From the NCBI GenBank assembly GCA_045628105.1, contig JAZQOX010000001.1:1-18126 (forward strand): a DNA stretch of 18,126 nucleotides. The letters are read 5' to 3'. A program made the translations under genes and the position numbers. Each line of letters opens with the position of its first letter. Positions within the stretch are counted from its first letter, which is position 1. Positions 1 to 11,159 of the stretch are shown here, one piece after another. The notes under the pieces were generated by a model. That model had not been told where the DNA came from, made no database searches, and saw only the letters and a program-made list of their open reading frames with translations. The stretch comes from UMGS1781 sp045628105. Lineage in GTDB: Bacteria; Bacillota; Clostridia; TANB77; CAG-508.

Positions 1-13
1 TATGGAGGATAAA

Positions 14-3000
14 ATGAAACAACGTAAGAAGATATATATAAATAAACTATTAAGAGGAGAAATAACAAGGGTTACATTATTTGGTATGCTATTTATTTTG
101 GTAATTATGGCTTATTACAAAGCCAATTTTTCACTAAGTAAAGAAATAAATAATTCAATTGTAGCGGTTTTTGAAGATGGACTAAACAACTTAGAAATTC
201 AACCATGTGAGCTAGAAATTATAGAAAATGAAGTTGGTGAAAAATATGCTATTTTACCAGAATATATTGATGGTAAGAGAGTAAGTTTTTATACGGAAAA
301 AGTAAAAACAAAACAAATAGATATTGAAATTAACGAAAGTGACAAAGCCGACGAAGTTATAGAAAATGAACAAATTGATATTGAACAACCGGAGGAAATA
401 ATTGAGACAGATGAAAAATTTAATGAAATAGTTGAGCTTAAAAAATTTACAGGAGAATATAGAATTACAGAAGAAAATAAATTTAGTGAAGAATTAATTT
501 TGGTTGCTTATTTTGATTGTAAGGAAACGGAAAATGTAATGCTTTATAATAAAAAATTAGAATTTGAAACTGAAAAGAATTTGATAAAAGTTAATGGATA
601 TATGCCTGAAGATACAAGCTTAAATGTTGAAACAGTAGACATAACAGAAGCGGAAACAGCAATTAATAATAAGGCAGAAAGAGAAATTAAATTAAGCTAT
701 GCTTATGACATAAAGTTAAATTCCAATGGAATTTCATATGAACCATATGAACTAGGAGAAAAAGTTGAGGTAAGAATTGAACCAAAAGAAAATAAAGAAG
801 AAATTGTAAACATATGGCATCTAACTGAAAACGATGAAATTGAGTTGATTAAACAAGAATCAAAATATAACCAAGTAGCATTTCTTACAAATAGTTTTTC
901 TATATATGGAGTTGAAGTATTAGAAGAATTATCAGAAGAACTTATTGAAAATGAAATAACTTTAATGGAGGAACCTGAAATAATTCAGCAACCACCAGTA
1001 ATGCTTTTAAGCGCAGTTCCAGGTGTTACAGACAGTATATTTGTTGTTAATGATGCTACATCAGATTTAAACTATTGGAAAGGTAAAAATTACACAGACA
1101 ATGTTAGCGGAACATATTCTGGAAAATACGAAAATTTTGCAAATGTTATAATTAATTATTATGGATACAAGAACAACGAAACAAATCCAAATATGATAGG
1201 ATGGGTATCAACAACTGAAAGATATAATGTTTTCGAATATCACAAAACATGTCCGATAGAAAATGGAAAGATATCAATTGAGTTAATAGATAATCCATTT
1301 ATGGATAAACCAACGGGTTATGGATTTGGAGGATGGACATCAACAGATGGAACAATTACAGTGGATAGTAAAACAAAAACTCAAACAATAAGTGTATCAG
1401 CATCTGCAAATTCATCAATTACAATTGATGTTTATACAAATTGGGTATCTGCAACGGTAGTATACGTAAATCAGGAAACAGGATATGATGATATAAATAC
1501 AGGATTAACTCCAGATAGTCCATTCGGATCATGGGGAGCAGCTTTTAATTATATTAATAGTCATTCTGCAGATAGAAATGATAGGGAAAGAAATATAATT
1601 GTACTAACTGGTGACATAGATTCTTCATTTAATTACACAACACCGATTACAAGAGGAATAAAAGAGGGAGATCTAACAATAGGCACAACATTTACGTCAG
1701 GCGGGTCATATCTTTTAATGAATGGAAACAGTGATGGAAGTCGTGCCCTTGTAATGGAAGCGGGAGGAACAACAATTGTAAACAAACAAATATATTCAGA
1801 CACACAAATAACTGATTATATGAAATGGACTATTACATCATCAGGAACAGCATATACGATTAGAAATGTTGGAACTGGAAGATATTTAACAATAAGTTCA
1901 AATAATTTAGCTACATCAACATCATCAACTACATGGACAATTTCAAATAGAAGAATTAGACAGGGAACAAATGGTAGGTATATAAGATATAACAATGGTT
2001 GGACAACTACAAATACTTCAGGAAGTGGTTTGCAATTTTATTTTGGTACATATACAGCATATGATGAACCAATAAATATACAAAAAAAAGGAGATATTGC
2101 AAATAATTCATATTATACATCGACAACTTCTTCAGCTGTAACAATTACAAGTTTATATAATCACACTGATTATAGAACTAATGCTGTAATGGATTTAACA
2201 AGTAATAGCTATCAAGACTGGACAATTTACAAGGATTTTCAAATAGACTTTGTTGATGTAAATGCATCAGGATATACATCTAATAGCAGTGGTACAACAA
2301 TAACTGCCTCTTATCCAGTTATGTATCGGAAATGGGTACAATGTTAGAATAGGAAGAGGAATGTATCCCTTAAGTAATACTTCTAATAATGCATCAACAA
2401 TAGCTAATATTCACCGGAGGAAGTACATCATCAACAGTAGGAAGTACATCTAATGATAATAACGCATACAAACTTGTAATAGAAACAGGTAAATATTCAA
2501 ATATACAGGCTTTTCATGGAACAGGATCAAATGATTATTTTGGTACAATTTATACAACATGGGGCAATGATTTTGATAGAGTAAATGGTACAAATTCAAC
2601 AATGAAAAGTTATTATAGATCAACAGTAAATCGCTCTAGCGGAAGAAATGGAAAAAATAATGTAGACGATCCTTCATTTATAATAGATGTTAAGAGTGGA
2701 TCATACGGATACGATTTTTATAATTCAAATTCAACAAGTGAAGATGTTGCATATGCAGGAATTTATGTAGGTGGATATGGAACAGGGGCATCATCATCTA
2801 TAAGGGATATAAGTGATAGATATATTATTGTTGAGGGTGGACAAATTGTTAACATTTTAGGAGGATTAAAAGTTACTCAAAATTCAGGAGTAGACACAAG
2901 AATTTATGTAAAAGGCCGGATATGTAATGAACATAGTAGGTGGAGCAGGATACTCAACAACATATGAGGATAGAATTATTCAGGTAACAGGAGGAACAAT

Positions 3001-6000
3001 TGGATATAGTATAAGTGGTGGTTCAAATGGTGTTTACGCTACAGAAGAGGGAAGCGACGGAAAAATAGAACATTGTAACACTCTTGTATATGTTGGAGGA
3101 AATGCTCAAATAGGCGATTCTAACAACTCTGGAAAAACATTTTATGGTGTTAGTGCAGGTTGTGTACTAGGGGCAGGAAATGGAAATTCAAAAGTAGAAA
3201 ATTCTGGACAGGTTAATAATTCACATATTATAATTAATGATTCTGCGCATATTATGAATAGTGTATATGGTGGAGGAAACTACGGAATTGTTGGAGATCC
3301 AAGTTATACAACGGCAAATGCTAAAATTGAAATTTTAGGCGGAACAATCGATGGAAATGTATATGGAGGAGCAAACCAAAACAATATTTATGGTGCAACA
3401 ACAATTGATGTAAAAGATGGACAAGTAAAAGGAGCTGTTTACGGAGGTTCAAATACAACGGGAACAGTCTTTACAACATCTACAATTAATGTTACAGGAG
3501 GTACTTTAGGAACAACATCAAATACAACAAGCAATCCAATTTTATTTGGTGGAGGATATGGACAAAATACAGTAATTACATCTAATGCAACAGTAAATAT
3601 ATATGATACAAATAATAATGTTACCATGTACGGTAGTGCATATGGTGGAAGCTCACTTGGAAAAATTAATGGCGATACGATTGTGAACATTAAAGACTTG
3701 CCAACAAATCCAAATACAATTTCAATTACTGGTTATGTATTTGCAGGAGGAAAAGGTACAAGCACGATAGCGGCAACAATTGCTGGAAATTCTACAATGA
3801 ATGTTGACGGAGCTAATTTGCCAGAAGCAAGTGTATTTGGTGGAAACGATATAAATGGTGAAACTAATGGAAATATAACAGTTAATATTGGAAACACAAA
3901 TACGTCTGTTATCAAAGGTGTATATGGTGGAGGAAATCAAGCTAATATTACAACAAATACAGATAGTGTAAGAGTAAATTTACTATCCAAAGCAGATGTA
4001 ACTAATGCATTTAATGGAGGAAGAGCAGCAAATCTTACATCTTCTTCTAGTTCAGATACAACAAGAACAATAAGATTGCAAGGTGGAAAAGTTACAAATT
4101 TATTTGGTGGATCAGATACATCAGGTAGTGTCACAGTAAGTAATGTTTATATAGAATCTGGAAATGCAACAAATGTATTTGGAGGAAATAATCTTGGAGG
4201 AACAACTACTTTATCAAAAGTTAATGTTTCAGGAGGTACTTCTGAAAATATATATGGTGGAGGCTACCAAGCAACAACTACAACAACAAACGTGAATTTA
4301 ACAGGAGGTAATGCAACAAATGCTTTTGCAGGAGGAAACGCAGCAAATGTAACAACAGGATATATTTCTTTAAATGGAAGCACTGTAGATAATTTATATG
4401 GAGGTTCAAATACATCTGGTGTTGTAACAACAACAACAGTTAATGTAAATTCAGGAACAGTTATAGATGTTTATGGTGGAAATAATGCTGGTGGTACAAC
4501 TGGAACAACAACGGTAACCATGAATTCAGGAGCAACAAATGTTTATGGTGGTGGAAATAATGCAAGAACAACAGGAAATACCAATGTAAATATAAATAAT
4601 GTTAATATATTAGGCAGTGTATTTGGAGGAGGAAATGGTTCAAATGCTGTTGTAGAAGGCAATAGCACAACTAAAATACAAGGAACAGCAAATATTCAAG
4701 GAGATGTATTTGGTGGAGGGAACGCAGCAGCGAATGGTACAGCTTCTTCAAATGGAAATACATATGTATATATAACTGGTGCAACAATAGGAGGAGATGT
4801 CTATGGAGGAGCAAATACATCTGTTGTAAACGGTCAAACATATACAAAAATTGGTACAGCAGCAGTAAATGATAGTTCTTTAACACAAGGAAATATAGCA
4901 ATAAGCGGAACGGTTTTTGCTGGTGGAAAATCTAACTCTGCAGGATCAGAAAATTACGACTTTACATTTGAGAGTGTTACTGGAGATGTTTATATAGATA
5001 TAGATGCTGCAACATATGCTACTAATAATAAACAATTTAATATAGATGGAAGTATATTTGGAAGCGGAAATGCAGCTAAAATAAGTGGCGTCGGATATAT
5101 TAAGATATTAAATTACGGAACAACATCTGAGCCTAAAAGAAATATATCAATACAGAGAGCTTATGAAGTTATTATAGATAATTCATGTATGAGACTAGAT
5201 GGAACAACAGATAGAACAAATGAAATTTCAACAGCACTATATGCATTTAACAGAATTGATAACTTGAAACTAAAAAATAATACAACTTTATATTTATCAA
5301 ATGGTGCTAACATTGTTTCAAATTTCTATAGTTTAGATTCTGGAGATAATTTAGAAACAGTTACTATTTCAGATGGGAGAATTACAAGAAATGTAGATAA
5401 TAAAATTTACCTAATGCAAGGAAGAAACTTAGTTTTAAAAGATGAACAGGGAAATGATGGAGAAGTTCATGGAATGACATATGCTGGAATATTTAAAGGA
5501 ACTAGAAATATAACTGAAGGTATATATGATGAAAATTATCAAGAAGGAGATACAGTTACTCTTGAGGATAAAGAGCAATTTGCAAAAATAGCATATGTTC
5601 AGGGAAAACACTATTCTAATCATAATATTCAAACAGATGGATTCTATACACATTTTGATATTGAAAGTAGAATTCATACGGATTATATAGAGCCAAAACC
5701 TGAAAATGCAGTATATTATCAATGGATTTTAGGTGATGCAGGAGATGACTTATATTTTGAAGATATTGAGTTAATTGCAACTAAGTTCTCAACAACAGGT
5801 GCATATGTGCTTCAACTTACAGGTCTTGAAAAACCAAATTTGATTTTGGAATTAGATAGTTTTGATGTATCAGATTTAGATGAAAGTGTAGCATTTGTTA
5901 ATCCGGCGACAATACCAAATGTTGCATTAGATGGAACAGAAAATTCAAAGCTTGGATTGACAATGTCAACAGGTAGTGTTGGATGGCAATCAACGGGTAC

Positions 6001-7648
6001 AGCTTATTTTGGAACAATGGATCAAAATCATGCAACTTCATATTTTGTAGGTACAGGTCAAATTCAAAAAGATAATTCAATAACAACACCAAGTGTTACT
6101 TTATTACTAGGACATTCAAAAAATATCTCAACAAATAGCAGTTTAGGAACAGTTACGATAAATTTAAAAGCATACTACCTTGACGTAGAAAAAGATGAAT
6201 ATGTTGAGAAAGATGTTCACATAGTTGTAACTGTTGGAATAAATAATACAAGCTCTATTGCAACAGACTATTATGAAGGAACAATGAATCCTGGATTAAA
6301 ATATGAAATGCAACCTACAACAATAACAAATATTACAGACAAGAGTGCATTATCAGCGTATTATTCAATATTCCTTGGCGATTATTCAGATGATCCAAAT
6401 CACTATGATAATTATGAAGGATATAGACATGTATTAAAATCAAGTTTTTCTTTCCCGGAAAATACAAAAATAACAATGCTTGATAAGTCAGGAACTACAC
6501 CAAAATATTATTACTATATTGTAAGTGCTTCAGATGAGGCAAATAATGTTACAACATATTCTTTAAGAGATTTTATTGCAATGGGAAGTACAAATGAGCA
6601 TTATAATTTGGACAGTAGCTATTATAATTCAACATTGGACCTAGTATATGAAGAATTTATTTTCCAGGTTGATTTTAAGGATGCTGATATAACGTCAAAT
6701 TTATTATCACAAAGCTTAATTGTGGAATTACAAGATGCACAAGATTATACAAGAATTTTAACTGTAAACACAGATCAATATCCAATGCTATACAGTATAT
6801 ATAGTGATAAGGATGCTATTGCAGATGTAACAGCAACGATGGATAAAGATATCATTTACGTCGGAGAACAAGTTGTAATAAATGCTGAAACGACATTTGA
6901 ACATCAAGTTATTGATGCAGTAACTGTATTCGACTCTGGCAACTTTGAAAATGCACAAGGTATTAGAATTTCACTACTTGATGGAACAGAAACTTTAAAT
7001 GCAAGTGAAGTATTAGGAATTTATTATACAATAGATAATAAAAATTATTATCCATTGGCTGATGGATCAGTAAGATTGAAAGTTGCTGATACTGTTGCAA
7101 ATGTTAACAAGAAAATAGTAATGCATACTGAAAACAGTACAATTGAATCTGGTTCTTATATTTTGAAAATAGAAATGTTCGCTTCAAATGATGGTATTTA
7201 TTTTAATACACCTCTTGCTGTTTGGACACATGGTATACAAATAGTAAGTACTCAATATGGATTATCTGTTGGAATTGATGAGAATTCAGTAATCATTGAT
7301 AAAGAAACAGGGAACACAGAAAATGGAAATAATAACTTAGAATTTGTGGTTGGATACTCAGGAGAATTTACAAATCCTAAATTATATGTGGAATTTTATA
7401 GAAGAAGTTATGAGCAAGTTTATAGTATGAATTATATATTAACATGCTTACAAGATTATGTAACAACAAGTTTAATTACAACAAATAAGACAAATAGATA
7501 TTTAATTACGGATACACCAGAAGAAATTCAAAATTTTAATTTGAAACTAAAAAACGGTTTAAAGACAGGAACATACAGATTTAAGTTTATTCTATATGAT
7601 GGAGATGTATTTATAGGAGAAGTAGATAAGCAAATAGTAATCAAATAA
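14..7648 (+). CDS. Giant beta-helix surface protein, read through three CGGA +1 shift sites
   Basis: This is a probable cell-surface or secreted adhesin-like protein of about 2,543 residues once three +1 shifts (2327, 2415, 2917) are joined. Without them it falls into four blocks that each end shortly after an in-frame CGG. I chose ATG 14 because GGAGG lies at 4-8; ATG 2 is in frame but has no visible site. Residues about 20-35 form one hydrophobic segment (signal or anchor). Residues about 50-340 are acidic and Glu/Lys-rich. Near residue 485 there is a YVNQETG...NTG motif typical of the start of a right-handed beta-helix. Residues about 600-680 look ricin-lectin-like (GRYLTIS). Residues about 1080-1690 hold some 21 VYGG/VFGGGN repeats. 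The remainder looks like beta-sandwich domains. No LPXTG motif or other C-terminal sorting signal is seen. The ligand is unknown. The gene ends at a strong terminator. Confidence 0.8.
2327..2330 (+). other. CGGA +1 shift site 1 (surface protein, Gly ~772)
   Basis: The zero frame reads TAT CGG AAA and stops six codons later at TAG. Skipping the C gives TAT GGA AAT GGG TAC, which stays open to the next site. The first G of GGA is exactly at a codon boundary. No slippery repeat precedes it. Confidence 0.75.
2415..2418 (+). other. CGGA +1 shift site 2 (surface protein, Gly ~801)
   Basis: In the frame set by site 1, CAC is followed by an in-frame CGG, and that frame then stops at a TAA 12 codons later. 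Skipping the C gives CAC GGA GGA AGT, and the Thr/Ser/Gly-rich surface-protein sequence continues unbroken for about 500 bases. Confidence 0.75.
2917..2920 (+). other. CGGA +1 shift site 3 (surface protein, Gly ~968)
   Basis: The frame set by site 2 reads AAA GGC CGG ATA and reaches a stop about 16 codons later. Skipping the C gives AAA GGC GGA TAT and opens the remaining 1,576 codons of the protein, starting with the repeat text VMNIVGGAGYST. Confidence 0.78.
3250..5085 (+). repeat. Protein-level (V/I/L)(Y/F)GG(G/S/N)N repeats of a beta-helix
   Basis: About 21 degenerate copies of a hydrophobic-aromatic-Gly-Gly turn (for example VYGGGN, LFGGSD, VFAGGK, IYGGGY) recur every 25 to 40 residues. 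They alternate with Thr/Val/Asn-rich strands such as TTVNVNSG. The DNA copies are diverged, so this is a coding repeat and not a tandem DNA array. The pattern fits stacked coils of a parallel beta-helix, as in pectate-lyase-like or polymorphic adhesin folds. Confidence 0.75.
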
Positions 7649-7650
7649 AA

Positions 7651-7683
7651 AAAGAATCGCATTAAAAAATGCGATTCTTTTTT
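7651..7683. terminator. Bidirectional rho-independent terminator
   Basis: A perfect 13-bp inverted repeat (7651-7663 with 7668-7680, AATCGCATT core) with an AAAA loop is flanked by A-runs on one side and T-runs on the other. It lies directly between two convergent genes and can terminate transcription from both strands. The T-run overlaps the stop codon of the Lon-family gene. Confidence 0.93.
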
Positions 7684-10069
7684 ATTGATTATATTTTTTA
7701 CTATTTTCATAGTAATTTTTTAATTTCTCATATACTAAATAATTAATTGTACCTGCAGGAAACTTACCATCCTTGTTTAATTTTCCAGCTGGAACTCCTG
7801 TTAGAATTTCAATTCCTTCATCAATTGAAGATATTGCATAAATATGAAATTTATCATTTTTTACACTATCTATGATTTCATTTGATAAATGTAGGTTGCG
7901 CACATTTTGAATAGGAATAATTACACCTTGCTTGCCTGATAGACCACGTTTCTTACATACATTATAGAAACCTTCTATTTTTTCATTAACTCCACCAATA
8001 GGTTGAATAAATCCTTTTTGATTTACGGAACCTGTTACCGCAATTGATTGGTTTATTGGAATATTTGAAAGGCTAGAAAGTATAGAATAACATTCAGTAC
8101 TTGAAGCACTATCACCATCTACACCATTATATAATTGTTCAAAGCAAATACTAGCAGTTAGTGAAAGAGGAAAGTCCTGTGCAAATTTTTCACCTAAATA
8201 ACCTTCTAATATAAGAACACCTTTTGAATGGGTGGCACCGGACATATCCGTTTCTCTTTCAACATTTACTACACCAGTTTTACCCATAAACGTATTTGCA
8301 GTAATTTTAGCAGGTTTTCCAAAAGTGTAATCTCCAATAGTCATAACAGTTAAACCATTGATTTCACCAATTTTAAATCCATCGGTATCTATAAGAAGTG
8401 ATTTCTCTTCTATTAATTCTGAATACTGTTCGTCATATTTTTTTACACGTTCAATTCTCTTTACTAAAGCCTTTTCAACATAATCAGCTGTGACAATTTT
8501 TTTTCTAGAAAGCTTAGCCCAAGTAGAGGCTTCAGAAACAACTTCACCAATTTCATTAAAGTGAGTGGAAAGCTTTTCTTTATTTTCTGCAATCTTAGAT
8601 GCATATTCAACTATTTTTGCCATTGCATCTTTATCAAGAGGTAATGCATTTTCTCTTTCACAATAACTATGAACAAATTTTGCTAATTTTAAAATATTGT
8701 CCTCATTACGAGGTGCAGATTCTTCAAACTCAACTTTAATTTTGAAAAGTTTTCTAAAATCAGGATCAAGAGCTAGAAGAGTGTGGTAAATGTTTGCATC
8801 ACCAATTAAAATCACCTTAAGATTTAGAGGAATTGGTTCAGGTTTTAGGGAAATCATAACCATTGCTGAACGTTGTTCCATATTATTTTCTATATTAGAC
8901 TCAGAATTTAGAAGAGCCTTTTTTAATGTATCATAGCATTGTTGATTTGTAAGTAAATCTTGAGCTTGTAAAATCATATATCCACCATTGGCTTTGTGAA
9001 TATTACCTGATTTTAACATTGTATGATCTGTACGAAGCATTCCATATTGATTTTCGTATTCTAATTTACCAAAAAGATTATGATAAGAATAGTTTGAATC
9101 AGATATTACAGGAGCACCATCAATATTACTATTATCAATAAATAAATTAACTCTGTAATTTAACCATGGTTTAATAGTATCTGGTTTAGCAGATTGTGGA
9201 GTAGAGGCAGAGGTGTTTTCGTCTTCAATAAATTGAGTAATATTTTTCAATATATCTTTTTTGATACTGTCTAAAAAATACACAATTTTAGCATTTTTTC
9301 TGTATGTTGATCTTACAGGATTAACATATGAATTAATTGTTAAAAGAGCAATGTTTGATTGCCATTCTTCAACTTTTAACTCAGATTCTTTTTCAATAGT
9401 TTTTAATTGTCCTAGTACTTGCATAATTCGTTCTTGAACTATATTAGATTTTTCTTCATAAGTTTTCTTAATTGATTCATCTAATTTTTCAAATTCATCT
9501 TCATCAATTGTTTTTCCTTCATAAACTGGTAACATATAGATACCATTAGAAGCAGCCTTAACTGAAAAATCATATTTAAGAGTTTCTTTATTTAAATTAT
9601 CAAGGATTTTAGAACGTTTATCTTCATATTTTTGTTTAATAAGAGATTTTTCTTTTTCAAAATCTTCATTATTAAAGGTCCTTTTTAAATATTTTCTCAA
9701 ATCAGCAATAAGAGAATCCATATTTTGAACAAAAACTTTTCCTTCACCAGCAGGAAGAGAAACAGCTATAGGTTCATTTGGGTTTTCAAAATTATATATA
9801 TAACACCAATCATCTGGAGTTTTTTGTTTAATAGCCATTTCGGAAACATATTGTTTAGTATACATTGTTTTTCCAACACCGGCAGGTCCTTCAACATAAA
9901 TGTTATATCCTCTTGTATTTATATTTAAACCAAATTGTAAAGCAGATACTGCACGTTCTTGCCCATATACAAGTCCAACAGAATCTAGTTCTTCAGTTGT
10001 TTCAAAATCAAAAATATTTGGGTTACATGTTTTCTTTAAATCTTTGTAAGTTAATTCATTTTGCTTCAT
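7682..10069 (-). CDS. Lon-family ATP-dependent protease (AAA_32 / Lon_C, YcbZ-like)
   Basis: A 795-residue ATP-dependent serine protease of the Lon-related group that lacks the classical Lon N-terminal domain. The Walker A motif GPAGVGKT is at residues 61-68, just after the YGQERA..AL.FGL signature. A helical insert covers about 110-250. The C-terminal S16 peptidase domain has the catalytic Ser in DGDSASS (near 650) and the catalytic Lys in GGVNEKIEG (near 695), so both halves of the Ser-Lys dyad are present. The length is normal for the family. It should degrade unfolded or specific substrates in the cytoplasm. It is the last gene of the tsaE-tsaB-rimI transcription unit, 21 bases after rimI, with an AAAGGA site about 11 bases before its ATG. 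It has no in-frame CGG and no frame break. Confidence 0.9.
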   Translation of the reverse strand: MKQNELTYKDLKKTCNPNIFDFETTEELDSVGLVYGQERAVSALQFGLNINTRGYNIYVEGPAGVGKTMYTKQYVSEMAIKQKTPDDWCYIYNFENPNEPIAVSLPAGEGKVFVQNMDSLIADLRKYLKRTFNNEDFEKEKSLIKQKYEDKRSKILDNLNKETLKYDFSVKAASNGIYMLPVYEGKTIDEDEFEKLDESIKKTYEEKSNIVQERIMQVLGQLKTIEKESELKVEEWQSNIALLTINSYVNPVRSTYRKNAKIVYFLDSIKKDILKNITQFIEDENTSASTPQSAKPDTIKPWLNYRVNLFIDNSNIDGAPVISDSNYSYHNLFGKLEYENQYGMLRTDHTMLKSGNIHKANGGYMILQAQDLLTNQQCYDTLKKALLNSESNIENNMEQRSAMVMISLKPEPIPLNLKVILIGDANIYHTLLALDPDFRKLFKIKVEFEESAPRNEDNILKLAKFVHSYCERENALPLDKDAMAKIVEYASKIAENKEKLSTHFNEIGEVVSEASTWAKLSRKKIVTADYVEKALVKRIERVKKYDEQYSELIEEKSLLIDTDGFKIGEINGLTVMTIGDYTFGKPAKITANTFMGKTGVVNVERETDMSGATHSKGVLILEGYLGEKFAQDFPLSLTASICFEQLYNGVDGDSASSTECYSILSSLSNIPINQSIAVTGSVNQKGFIQPIGGVNEKIEGFYNVCKKRGLSGKQGVIIPIQNVRNLHLSNEIIDSVKNDKFHIYAISSIDEGIEILTGVPAGKLNKDGKFPAGTINYLVYEKLKNYYENSKKYNQ

Positions 10070-10090
10070 TAGTTAATCAATCCTTTCATT

Positions 10091-10525
10091 TTAGAAATAC
10101 AATGTCATTATGTTGGCATCTTCAATACCATTATAATATTTTTTGCGTATTCCTAGGTTTTTAAAACCATATTTTAAATAAAGTTTTTGTGCATTTGTAT
10201 TTTTCGTATTTACTTCAAGAGTTAGTGAACTTTTTTCGTTTGATAACTCTATTAATTTTTCCAATAATTTTGAGCCAATTCCTAAATGCCTATAAGATTT
10301 TCTTACTACAATATTTGTAATATGAACATCATCAACAGAGAACCAAATTGTTGCAAAACCAACAATTACATTATTTGACTTTGCAATAATGCATTTAGAA
10401 TTTGAATTTTCAAGTTCTGATTTTAGATTGGTAGCTTTCCAAAAGTCATCAAATTCTAAAGTATAAATAGGCTCAATTTCAAGGTAATCATCAAACGTCA
10501 TAAAATCAATTTTTAAATTATCCAT
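10091..10525 (-). CDS. rimI: Ribosomal protein bS18-alanine N-acetyltransferase RimI
   Basis: A 144-residue GNAT-fold acetyltransferase. The acetyl-CoA loop is in VVRKSYRHLGIGSKLL (R-x-x-G-x-G type) near residues 73-88, followed by the family C-terminal block (NTKNTNAQKLYLKYGF, then R.KYY). In this family the substrate is the N-terminal alanine of ribosomal protein S18, although distant members acetylate other proteins. The start overlaps the end of tsaB by 8 bases (ATG inside AAT GGA TAA), so translation is likely coupled. tsaE-tsaB-rimI is a common order in Firmicutes. tsaD, often next, is not in this window. Confidence 0.9.
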   Translation of the reverse strand: MDNLKIDFMTFDDYLEIEPIYTLEFDDFWKATNLKSELENSNSKCIIAKSNNVIVGFATIWFSVDDVHITNIVVRKSYRHLGIGSKLLEKLIELSNEKSSLTLEVNTKNTNAQKLYLKYGFKNLGIRKKYYNGIEDANIMTLYF

Positions 10526-11159
10526 TTTTTAACCTCTCGGCTTGAGATTTTCGTAAATAGAGAGGAACAAGTTTATCTGCATCATAAGATAAGTTATTCA
10601 AATGTTTTTTATAACCACAAATACCTACGCTTGAAGCATGAATTGTTGAGTCTGTTGAATCAACAACATTTAAAAGCTTTTTCCCATCTCCAACATAAGT
10701 GAGATTTGGATAATTATTAAATATAGGAATTAAATTATTTAAATCATCAGCCATATATTCAGAAATTAAATTATAATTATTATCAAAAATTGCTGCATAA
10801 ACTTGATTATTTCTTGCATCAATAATAGAACATATATTATCAGCATTTTGCATATTATAAGCTAAAGCTTCAAGAGAAGAACAACCAATTACTTTGATTT
10901 TTTTGGCAAGGGCAAGACCTTTAACGGTAGCAACACCAATTCTAATTCCCGTAAAAGAACCAGGACCAACGTCACATGCTATTAAATCTATTTCATCAAT
11001 TGTAGAATTTACACTTTTAAATAATTCATCTATTAAAGGCATAAGCTTTTCTGAATGAGTTTTTTCATCACATATATTTAGTTCTTTAATACATTTGTCG
11101 TCTTCAAGTAGTGCAACAGAAGCATTACTACTAGAAGTTGAAATTGCTAATATTTTCAT
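10518..11159 (-). CDS. tsaB: tRNA t6A37 synthesis protein TsaB
   Basis: A 213-residue ASKHA-fold protein that pairs with TsaD and TsaE to transfer threonylcarbamoyl to A37 of ANN-decoding tRNAs. It starts MKILAISTSSSNASVALL and has the THSEKLMP block and the DVGPGSFTGIRIG signature near residues 64-76, all typical of TsaB. The length is slightly short but normal. It overlaps tsaE by about 29 bases at its start and rimI by 8 bases at its end. It terminates at TAA and contains no in-frame CGG. The t6A role is family knowledge. Confidence 0.92.
   Translation of the reverse strand: MKILAISTSSSNASVALLEDDKCIKELNICDEKTHSEKLMPLIDELFKSVNSTIDEIDLIACDVGPGSFTGIRIGVATVKGLALAKKIKVIGCSSLEALAYNMQNADNICSIIDARNNQVYAAIFDNNYNLISEYMADDLNNLIPIFNNYPNLTYVGDGKKLLNVVDSTDSTIHASSVGICGYKKHLNNLSYDADKLVPLYLRKSQAERLKNG

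Noticed and set aside
3439..4134. Several open frames on the minus strand inside the surface gene
   Set aside because: They lie opposite the Gly/Thr/Asn-rich repeats, have no ribosome binding site, and show the Pro/Val/Phe-rich composition expected from the antisense of that repeat. They are shadows.
3250..5085. CRISPR or tandem DNA repeat
   Set aside because: The repeated signal is at protein level (GG turns), DNA copies are diverged, spacing varies, and the region is one open frame.
9725..10164. Open frames on the plus strand opposite the Lon-family gene
   Set aside because: They are antisense to a well-supported protease and rimI, with no motif and biased composition.
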